The notes beneath the pieces are model-generated. The model saw only the letters and a list, made by a program, of their open reading frames with translations, had not been told where the DNA came from and made no database searches. A DNA stretch of 64,000 nucleotides from Hyphomicrobium sp. (lineage in GTDB: Bacteria; Pseudomonadota; Alphaproteobacteria; Rhizobiales; Hyphomicrobiaceae), in the NCBI GenBank assembly GCA_019751875.1, contig JAIEMV010000003.1:186001-250000 (forward strand), in the 5' to 3' direction. Both the position numbers and the translations under genes were made by a program. The number at the start of each line of letters is the position of its first letter. Within the stretch, counting starts at the first letter, position 1. Positions 9,334 to 15,522 of this stretch are shown here, one piece after another.

Positions 9334-9631
9334 TGTCGGGCTCCGACCCGGGGTCTGAACTTGACCTCAATAGACCGACCATCACAACATTGAAAAAGTG
9401 AGTGTTTCCACAGTTTTTGCAGGTCACGAGTACCAAGGGATAGATGGTGCCGCCCAGCGAGATGTTTTTGCCTTCCAATGTCGTGGGAGCAACAACATGT
9501 TGCGAAAGGTTCCACTGATTGTGCCCGCATATATTGCATGTCTTAGTGCCAAGCCACTTTTTGTCGAGCCAGTCCAAGATCTTTTGCTGCTCCTCCAGAC
9601 TCAGTGGCTTTGTATTCGACACTTTCTGCAA
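9326..9631 (-). CDS. Small zinc-ribbon protein of unknown function
   Basis: 101 residues with two CxxC knuckles, CNICGHNQW (about 32-40) and CKNCGNTHFF (about 71-80), separated by a beta-rich stretch. This is a treble-clef or zinc-ribbon type fold used for protein or nucleic-acid binding. Preceded by a helical N-terminus (LEEQQKILDWLDKKW). Start uncertain: TTG at 9631 or GTG at 9622, neither with a strong ribosome site. First gene of a pair with the two-TM protein, which overlaps it by 8 bp. Lower GC than surroundings. Confidence 0.6.
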   Translation of the reverse strand: MQKVSNTKPLSLEEQQKILDWLDKKWLGTKTCNICGHNQWNLSQHVVAPTTLEGKNISLGGTIYPLVLVTCKNCGNTHFFNVVMVGLLRSSSDPGSEPDNG

Positions 9632-9712
9632 TCCGCGATCCGCTGCTCGTAGCTGCTAATAGCATGCTGGAATAAATGCGCAGAGCTTTTTGCATGTTGG
9701 TCGACCCTGACT

Positions 9713-10009
9713 TTATAACGAGGCGCTATCGGAATTGAATTTTGCAAGTCTATGGCCCAACTCTCCGCATTCGGCGCGGTAGAGGGCGAGGAGTTGGGCG
9801 TGGCGGGAGAGATCGTAGGTCCAGTGGCCGGCGAGGCCGCGCTTGCGTTCGGCGCGAAGGGCGCGGCGCAGAAGGGCTAGGATCCGACGGCGGCCCGAGG
9901 GGCTTTGATCGGCGACCTCGTGCGGCCAGAGCGGCAGCAGCCGCATCAGTTCCGTCTCGCGTGACGTGAGAGGTGATCGGACGCGCGGCAGCGGCGGTCG
10001 GTCGTGCAT
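9713..10009 (-). CDS. Conserved hypothetical protein, basic, helical
   Basis: 98 residues, mostly helical and rich in Arg and Leu (SRETELMRLLPLWPHEVADQ, GRRRILALLRRALRAERKRG, GHWTYDLSRHAQLLALYRAE). I recognise the general look of a small alphaproteobacterial conserved protein but no domain. Start at ATG 10007-10009 with GGGAG nine bases upstream. Divergent from the DnaA-like HTH gene with about 190 bp between, a possible shared control region. Confidence 0.6.
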   Translation of the reverse strand: MHDRPPLPRVRSPLTSRETELMRLLPLWPHEVADQSPSGRRRILALLRRALRAERKRGLAGHWTYDLSRHAQLLALYRAECGELGHRLAKFNSDSASL

Positions 10010-10202
10010 GCGAAGGCTCCCGTTAAGGTAACGGGACGAGCCTCTCATGCGCCTGGCGGGCGGGGATAACCCGCGCCTCACACAGTTAAACCGGCAAAAA
10101 TTTCTATTTATCCCCGCCGTTCACCCACGCCCTATCAATCGAGGGGTGCAGCGCATGTGTGCGCGTAGGCTTCCGCATCGATCCATTTCGCGAGGTGTTC
10201 CG

Positions 10203-10697
10203 ATGCAGCGTTTCGACGGCGATACCATCCGCAAGATCCCGGGCGTATTTCTCACTGACAGCTCCCCGTCGCCCATTCGATCACCCCGCAAGGCACGTCT
10301 GGTCCTGCGGCGGGTGAGCCGGCGTGCGCCTCCGACAGCTAAGGCACCCGCACATATTCGCGTGGTGATCGAAGCCAGCGTCGGCCAGGTGTTCGGCGTA
10401 CTAGCGGAAGACTTCGAAACGGTGACGCGGGGGCGGGCGCGGATCGCGTTTGCGAGGCAGATCGCGATGTATCTCGCCCATGTCGCCTGCGGGCAAAGCC
10501 TGACGGATGTGGGGCGGATTTTCGCGCGCGACAGAACAACGGTGGCGCATGCGTGCGCACGCATCGAGGATCTGCGCGATGACCGGCGGTTCGACCGGGT
10601 GCTCGATCTTCTCGAGGCGATCGTGCGCTACCGGCTGACGCCGCAGGGCGCGGCGCCTGGGGCCGCTTCCGGCGCATCGTGTTCGCGGGTCGCATGA
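10203..10697 (+). CDS. DnaA-domain-IV-like HTH protein, candidate GTA activator (GafY type)
   Basis: 164 residues. The C-terminal half (IAFARQIAMYLAHVACGQSL, VGRIFARDRTTVAHACARIE) closely follows the DNA-binding domain IV of DnaA, including the RDxTTVxHA signature, but there is no ATPase domain. Such free-standing HTH proteins include the N-terminal half of GafA, the direct activator of GTA genes in Rhodobacter, which in other alphaproteobacteria is split into GafY and GafZ. The next gene is the DUF6456 protein expected for the other half, 32 bp downstream. Start ATG 10203 with GAGG upstream; an in-frame ATG at 10155 is possible. Binding to the GTA promoter is inference. Confidence 0.75.
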   Translation: MQRFDGDTIRKIPGVFLTDSSPSPIRSPRKARLVLRRVSRRAPPTAKAPAHIRVVIEASVGQVFGVLAEDFETVTRGRARIAFARQIAMYLAHVACGQSLTDVGRIFARDRTTVAHACARIEDLRDDRRFDRVLDLLEAIVRYRLTPQGAAPGAASGASCSRVA

Positions 10698-10729
10698 TGA
10701 GGGGAGCGAAGCAAGGGGAGGCGAGGGAT

Positions 10730-11548
10730 ATGACGGAGACGGGTCCGCAACTGGAGCTCAGCCAGATGCTGCGCAAGCTGGCGCAGCGGTCGAGTGTCGT
10801 GGTCGCGCCGTCCCATCAGGAGCGCGCAGGCGTGGCGCCCCTCATGCTTCTCAAGGATGGGCAACCCGCGGGAACGGTCGTGCGGGCGAACTTCGAACGG
10901 GCGCGCCGGGCCGGCTTCATCGAAGAGGACGAACACGGTGCGTGCTGGCGTCTGTCGGCGAAGGGGCGAGATGCCGTGCGCCGGCTGACGTGCGGAGCCG
11001 TGCAGCGGGATATGACGCCACCGCGTGACGGGCGGCCGGGGATCAATGCGGATGAGAGCCCGCTGGCGTGGCTGCGGCGGCGGCGTGGCAAGGATGGTTC
11101 GGCGCTGATCAGCGATGCGCAGTTCCAGGCGGGCGAACGGCTGCGGGCGGATTTCTCGTTCGCGCAGCTTGGACCCCGCGTGACGGCGAGCTGGGATGCG
11201 GCACTCGGTGCGGCCGCGGGGGGTCGGCGCGGAACATCGGTCGGCGGTGTCGACATGGCAGACCATGTGCTGGCTGCGCGCGAACGGGTGAACCGCGCGC
11301 TGTCCGCCGTGGGACCGGAACTCGCCGGCATTCTCGTCGACGTGTGCTGCTTTCTCAAAGGGCTGGAAGATCTGGAGCGCAGCGTGGGATGGCCGCAGCG
11401 GTCCGGCAAAATCGTGCTGCAGATCGCGCTGACGAGCCTGGCGCGGCATTACGGCATCGTCGAAGCCGGCGGGGGTGCAGGCTCTCGGCAGCCGCGGCAC
11501 TGGGGGGCGCCGGACTATCGGCCGTCGCTCAGCATTCCGGAGACGTGA
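10730..11548 (+). CDS. DUF6456 protein, candidate GTA activator partner (GafZ type)
   Basis: 272 residues. The N-terminal part (VVVAPSHQERAGVAPLMLL, NFERARRAGFIEEDEHGACW, LSAKGRDAVRRL) looks like a winged helix; the C-terminal 120 residues (AQFQAGERLRADFSFAQL, GPELAGILVDVCCFLKGLED, IVLQIALTSLARHYG) form the DUF6456 domain, which resembles a sigma-like or phage antiterminator-like fold. In Caulobacter the equivalent GafZ is reported to act with GafY on GTA transcription. Start ATG 10730 behind GGGGAGGCGAGGG. Same operon as the DnaA-like gene. The assignment rests on domain type and gene order. Confidence 0.75.
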   Translation: MTETGPQLELSQMLRKLAQRSSVVVAPSHQERAGVAPLMLLKDGQPAGTVVRANFERARRAGFIEEDEHGACWRLSAKGRDAVRRLTCGAVQRDMTPPRDGRPGINADESPLAWLRRRRGKDGSALISDAQFQAGERLRADFSFAQLGPRVTASWDAALGAAAGGRRGTSVGGVDMADHVLAARERVNRALSAVGPELAGILVDVCCFLKGLEDLERSVGWPQRSGKIVLQIALTSLARHYGIVEAGGGAGSRQPRHWGAPDYRPSLSIPET

Positions 11549-11557
11549 GCCGGCGGA

Positions 11558-11992
11558 TCAACTGGCGGCCGACTGAGACACGGCCGCGTTGGCTTCGGCG
11601 CGTATGCGGGCGACCATCGATGCGAGGCCGTTCGAACGCTGCGGCGTCAAATGATCCTTGAGGCCCAATTCGGCAAAATCGCTGAGTGCATCGTGCGCGG
11701 CGATCTCGTCAGCGGGCTTATCCTGGTAGATCGTCAGCAGGATGGCGACGAGGCCGCGCACGATGTGGGCATCACTGTCGCCTTCGATGTGCATGATGGG
11801 GGACTTGCCGTCGCGCGGTGTCAGCTTGGTGACGAGCCAGACCTGGCTGGCGCAGCCACGGACTTTGTTGGCGTCGATCTTTGCAGCATCGGGCAACCCC
11901 GGCAGCTCACGGCCAAGCTCGATCACGTAGCGATAGCGATCCTCCCAGTCGTCGACGAGGGAGAAGTTTTCTTTGAGTTCGGAAAACGTCAT
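11558..11992 (-). CDS. sufE: SufE family sulfur acceptor
   Basis: Accepts persulfide from the cysteine desulfurase SufS during Fe-S cluster assembly in the cytoplasm. 144 residues with the family's W-E-D-RY-YVIELGRELP start and the acceptor cysteine C47 in VRGCASQVW, matching C51 of the E. coli protein. Isolated from other suf genes here. Convergent with the DUF6456 gene, 9 bp apart. Confidence 0.93.
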   Translation of the reverse strand: MTFSELKENFSLVDDWEDRYRYVIELGRELPGLPDAAKIDANKVRGCASQVWLVTKLTPRDGKSPIMHIEGDSDAHIVRGLVAILLTIYQDKPADEIAAHDALSDFAELGLKDHLTPQRSNGLASMVARIRAEANAAVSQSAAS

Positions 11993-12117
11993 GCCGGGTC
12001 CTGAGTTGCCGCATCACCGACGAGCGGCACCCTTCATGCAGGACTTAAGCGCAATGGGCACGTGGGGCAAGGCGCCGTCAGGACACGGGCAGGACTGAGG
12101 GAGCGCCGCAGCCCATC

Positions 12118-12474
12118 CTAGCGGCGCGGTTCAGTGCCGCGCCAGCCCGGTTCAAGGTCGCGGGACGTCAATGTGCCGCGATGGATGACGGAGGAGGTCT
12201 CGACGCCTGCCGTTGCGGCGGTCTCGGCATGGGGCTTGAAGACGTGCGTCATGGCCACGTCGTAGGCGACGCCGGCAGCGAACTCCGCCTTGGTCTTGAA
12301 CACGTCCCAGGCGGCGCCAGCATTTTCGCAGGTCTTGGCGTTACGCTCGCAGAACGTCATCGTCCATTGGGCGGCGTCGACAGCGGCTTGCTGCAGCCGT
12401 TCCTGCTGCGCCCTGTCCGACGGCAGGAGCGCAATCACGGCACCAACAACAATGATCGTTCGCAGCAGAGGCAT
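12118..12474 (-). CDS. DUF5330 family exported protein
   Basis: 118 residues, beginning with a short hydrophobic signal or anchor (TIIVVGAVIALLP), then a helical region with two cysteines (FCERNAKTCENAGAAWDVFKTKAEFAAG) characteristic of DUF5330, found mainly in Hyphomicrobiales. The C-terminus is disordered. No function is known. Divergent from the peptidoglycan-binding protein gene at 12693, with a CtrA-type box between. Confidence 0.75.
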   Translation of the reverse strand: MPLLRTIIVVGAVIALLPSDRAQQERLQQAAVDAAQWTMTFCERNAKTCENAGAAWDVFKTKAEFAAGVAYDVAMTHVFKPHAETAATAGVETSSVIHRGTLTSRDLEPGWRGTEPRR

Positions 12475-12624
12475 TTGCGTTCAATACCTGACGATACGGC
12501 GCGAGGCTTTGATGCGCCTCAAGCGAAACCTTAGCTCATGGCGATCAAAGAACCGCAACGGCGGGAGCGTGAATTTGATTTGAATTTTATGGATTGCAGT
12601 AAGGGGGCGTAAAGGGGCGTGCGG

Positions 12625-12640
12625 TTAACGAGGCATTAAC
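12625..12640 (+). promoter_or_regulatory. CtrA-type box TTAACGAGGCATTAAC
   Basis: Exact match to the CtrA full-site pattern TTAA-N7-TTAAC, 53 bp upstream of the ATG at 12693. CtrA is the alphaproteobacterial cell-cycle response regulator and often binds near the -35 of target promoters. The location fits control of the peptidoglycan-binding protein gene and possibly the divergent DUF5330 gene. Binding is inferred from the motif only. Confidence 0.6.
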
Positions 12641-12692
12641 GCGCCCCCGGGATACTCGCGAGCGTGAGGGTCACCATGGACCTCGAGGAAGC

Positions 12693-13451
12693 ATGTCGGC
12701 ACGCATTTCAAGATTGGCGACGGCGCTGTTCGCGGTGTTGTCGGCTGCTGTGGCCATCAACCTGACGGTGATGCAGCCCGGCGCGCGCGTGCAGCACGTC
12801 GCCGACCGCAGCGGGATGTGGGGCGCGGTGCGGGAGACGGCGGCGTTGGCGGTGCCGGAACTCGATCAGAGAAACGGACGGCCGGATTTGCCTGCCGGAG
12901 CGCCGGCTGGCGCGGCGTCTCGGGCGAGCGGGCCGGTGCCGACGAACTCGGGGCCGTTGACGCCGGGGATCACTCAGCGCGTGCTGGTCTCACCGCCGGG
13001 GGCGGCGGCAGATCCAACGCAGACGACGCGTGCGGTTCAAATGGCGTTGGCGGCGAAGGGCTATGAGACCGGCGGCACGGATGGAATTGCGGGGCCGGTG
13101 ACGCAGGCGGCCATTCTCGCCTACGAAGTCGATAACGGATTGCCTTTGACCGCGGAGCCCAGCGATGTGCTGCTGGCGAGAATCAAGGACGGGGGGCGGG
13201 GGACCGCGACGGCGGCATCGCTGGCACCGGGGCCGAAGGCGGATGCTCTGATCCGGTCGGTGCAGGTCTCGCTCGGCAAGCTCGGCTATAAGGTGGGGCG
13301 GGCCGATGGCCGGTTGGGCGAGGCGACGATCGCCGCGATCCGGGCGTTCGAGAAGCAGCAGGGGATGGCGGATACAGGGCGCATTTCGGGTGACCTGCTG
13401 ATACGACTGACGCGTCTCAGCACGGCGCCGCGGACGGCGGAACGGCGCTGA
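12693..13451 (+). CDS. Exported protein with two peptidoglycan-binding domains
   Basis: 252 residues. An N-terminal transmembrane or signal segment (ATALFAVLSAAVAINLTV) is followed by a Pro/Ala linker and two PG_binding_1 repeats: residues 110-165 (RAVQMALAAKGYETGGTDGI ... AILAYEVDNGL) and 185-245 (VQVSLGKLGYKVGRADGRLG ... AIRAFEKQQG). Such proteins attach to the cell wall. The ATG has GAGGAAGC just upstream, and a CtrA-type box lies 53 bp ahead, so a cell-division-linked wall function is plausible but unproven. No catalytic domain is present. Confidence 0.85.
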   Translation: MSARISRLATALFAVLSAAVAINLTVMQPGARVQHVADRSGMWGAVRETAALAVPELDQRNGRPDLPAGAPAGAASRASGPVPTNSGPLTPGITQRVLVSPPGAAADPTQTTRAVQMALAAKGYETGGTDGIAGPVTQAAILAYEVDNGLPLTAEPSDVLLARIKDGGRGTATAASLAPGPKADALIRSVQVSLGKLGYKVGRADGRLGEATIAAIRAFEKQQGMADTGRISGDLLIRLTRLSTAPRTAERR

Positions 13452-13523
13452 AGCGCGCTGGGCGTCGCTGAAGCTCGGTGGGGCGTCGCGCGTTGCTACA
13501 TGCCCCTTGCAGGATCAAAGCGC

Positions 13524-13877
13524 ATGCGGCTCAAGGCCGGAATCTGGATCAAGGCTTACATCCGGCGATTGGCACGCGAGGGGTTGATGGCGGTCGTCGT
13601 GCGTCACGGCGATGATGATGCCGGCGCGATCTTCGTGCGCGTGAACCGGCTGGACGGGACATCGTTGTTGTTCGGGCCGGCGCCGGCGGGGCTCGATGAG
13701 GCACAATCGGATCGGCCGATGATGCCGGTGCTCGGTGGGCGCGCCGTGGCGGACGACGAGGCGGACGCGTTTCTCGAGCGGCAGCGCTCGTTCGATCCGG
13801 ACTTGTGGATCGTGGAAGTGGAGGCGCGCGATGGGCGGCATTTTCTGGATGACTGGATCATCAAGCCGGCGATGTGA
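13524..13877 (+). CDS. DUF1491 family protein
   Basis: 117-residue cytoplasmic protein matching the DUF1491 pattern: MRLKAGIWIKAYIRR, VVVRHGDDDAGAIFVRVNRLDG, FGPAP and a C-terminal DPDLWIVEVEARDGRHFLDD. The family is almost restricted to alphaproteobacteria and has no known function. Start ATG 13524 with AGGA nine bases upstream; an ATG at 13500 in frame is less likely because family members begin at MRLK. Confidence 0.85.
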   Translation: MRLKAGIWIKAYIRRLAREGLMAVVVRHGDDDAGAIFVRVNRLDGTSLLFGPAPAGLDEAQSDRPMMPVLGGRAVADDEADAFLERQRSFDPDLWIVEVEARDGRHFLDDWIIKPAM

Positions 13878-13978
13878 GCAGGCGCGGCATTTACGTTTCG
13901 TTAAGGTATCGAATTAAGATAATCGACGGTGCGATTCGCAAGATGTGATCGAATTGCAGTCCATCGGGGAGGCTCACG

Positions 13979-14185
13979 ATGAGCAACGTGCTCGCGTTTC
14001 GTCCCGCGTTCGCCGGAGGGTCCGGCTCTCAAGAGAAAGTTTTGTCCGGCGGCGCTGCGTCGATGCATGTTAGCGGCGAGATCGTGATCTTTCCAGGCGT
14101 GCGCTATGAGAGAGCGAGCGAGCCGGGTGAGCCATCGCCGAAGCCGTCGCGCGGCGGGCGAGGCAAGGCACGCGGCGGCAAGTGA
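13979..14185 (+). CDS. Small conserved hypothetical protein
   Basis: 68 residues with two recognisable blocks, MSNVLAFRPAF at the start and EIVIFPGVRYER in the middle, and a basic Gly/Arg/Lys-rich tail. The IVIFPGVRYER block recurs in small Hyphomicrobiales proteins of unknown function. A strong ribosome site (GGGGAGG) precedes the ATG. Stands alone between DUF1491 and the convergent DUF1254 gene. Confidence 0.7.
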   Translation: MSNVLAFRPAFAGGSGSQEKVLSGGAASMHVSGEIVIFPGVRYERASEPGEPSPKPSRGGRGKARGGK

Positions 14186-14191
14186 GAGCGA

Positions 14192-14776
14192 TCAGCGCGT
14201 GTCGGCGACGCTGCGGCAGGTGGCGCGGCTCAGTTCCGCTTCGTTGATGGCGCGGTAGGCGTAGCCTGCGTCGGGCGCGCGGAGGACGGCGAGGCCTTTT
14301 CTGGCCTGAACCTGTAACGGCGACTGGCGGGGTGAGCGACGGCCTTGAGCTTCCGGCGTCAGACCCATGAAGCGATCATCGTCGGGCACGAGCAGAAGGG
14401 AAATCGCAGTCGGCTGGTCGGGGCGGCCGGCGGCGACATAGATCGCGGCACCAGTGCGATCGTAGAGTGTCAGCGTCCAGCCCGGCGCCGGCAGGGATGC
14501 GGTGATCGCCACCTTGCCGTTGCGGGTATCGAAGAGGCACATGGCGACCCTGGAATCGGGGGCGAGATAGGGCAACGGCTGGGTGTCGGGTCCGACGGGC
14601 GGGAAGACGACCATCGTGTTGGATTTGAGCGCCGGGGCGAGCCGATCCCAAGCGGTCGCTAACGCGATGCTGGGCGCGGCAAAGGTCGTCGCCACATGGA
14701 GGATGGCCATGGCGAAGAAGGCCGCCAGCACGAGTCGCAGATCGAACTTCCGCAGTTGGGCAAGGATGGTCTTCAT
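14192..14776 (-). CDS. DUF1254 family membrane-anchored protein
   Basis: 194 residues: one N-terminal TM segment (LRLVLAAFFAMAILHVATTF) and a periplasmic beta domain (AWDRLAPALKSNTMVVFPPV, RVAMCLFDTRNGKVAITASL, WTLTLYDRTGAAIYVAAG) of the DUF1254 type. The ATG (14774-14776) overlaps the stop of the DUF1214 gene by 4 bp, so translation is coupled. DUF1254 and DUF1214 proteins commonly occur as pairs; their role is unknown. Confidence 0.8.
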   Translation of the reverse strand: MKTILAQLRKFDLRLVLAAFFAMAILHVATTFAAPSIALATAWDRLAPALKSNTMVVFPPVGPDTQPLPYLAPDSRVAMCLFDTRNGKVAITASLPAPGWTLTLYDRTGAAIYVAAGRPDQPTAISLLLVPDDDRFMGLTPEAQGRRSPRQSPLQVQARKGLAVLRAPDAGYAYRAINEAELSRATCRSVADTR

Positions 14777-15522
14777 CGGCAGCCCTTGGCGGTGATATCG
14801 GGGACGCGGGCGGAGAGGTCGCGCGCCTCGTCGCCGGTGCCGGTGGCGAGGCTCATGTCGATGACGGTGTAGACGACGCTCAGATTTCCAGCACCACTGG
14901 TCGGCAGCCAGTTGCCGCCGCCGGCGGAACGCGACAGCAACCCCACGAAGCGGCCGTCGGGAGAAATCGCTGCGGTGTCGCTGGTGAAGGCGTAGCGTTC
15001 GGCGGCATTCTGGATGAGGCGGCCGTCGCGATCGAATACTGCGATGCTCCACCAGGAAGACTCCGGTGGCCGCAGGGTCAACTCGTAGTCACATGACGAA
15101 TGCAAAGCGCTGCCGCTGCTGTCGGTACGGGCGAGCCACGTCTCGGCGATTTCGCTGGACAGTGGAAGAGTGCCAAGGCGCGCATAGTGGGCGCGCGTGT
15201 ACGGATCGGCATCGGGCCGCGCGGCCGTGGTCCACAAGGTCCAGGGGCCCTCGGTCACCGTGGACAGGCGCGTGCCGACATCCATCATGTAGTAAGCGCT
15301 GCCGAAGCCTCCGGTGAGCACAACGAGAATGAACAGCGCCCAGTCGGTGAGCAGGCGCAGGAAAATCGCGATCCGCTTCTTGACCTGGTGACGCCAGAAG
15401 CTGGTGCCGCGCAGTTTCGCGGTCCACGAGCGCGCGCCGGGGGCGGCACGAGCGAAGAGCCGTTGCGGTAGCGTTTGCAGTCCGCCGCCGAGACGCGTGC
15501 CATCGAACAAGGTGCGGATCAT
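14773..15522 (-). CDS. DUF1214 family membrane-anchored protein
   Basis: 249 residues. A basic N-terminal tail of about 50 residues precedes one TM segment (LLTDWALFILVVLTGGFGSAYYM), then a periplasmic DUF1214 domain (SCDYELTLRPPESSWWSIAV, DRDGRLIQNAAERYAFTSDT, ISPDGRFVGLLSRSAGGGNW). Sits in the middle of a three-gene operon: 4-bp overlaps with the PBP1A gene upstream and the DUF1254 gene downstream. The coupling suggests a stoichiometric link with cell-wall synthesis; this is inference. Confidence 0.82.
   Translation of the reverse strand: MIRTLFDGTRLGGGLQTLPQRLFARAAPGARSWTAKLRGTSFWRHQVKKRIAIFLRLLTDWALFILVVLTGGFGSAYYMMDVGTRLSTVTEGPWTLWTTAARPDADPYTRAHYARLGTLPLSSEIAETWLARTDSSGSALHSSCDYELTLRPPESSWWSIAVFDRDGRLIQNAAERYAFTSDTAAISPDGRFVGLLSRSAGGGNWLPTSGAGNLSVVYTVIDMSLATGTGDEARDLSARVPDITAKGCR

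Noticed and set aside
13901-13917. Two TTAA half-sites suggesting a CtrA box
   Set aside because: Spacing is 9 bp, not the 7 bp of the consensus.
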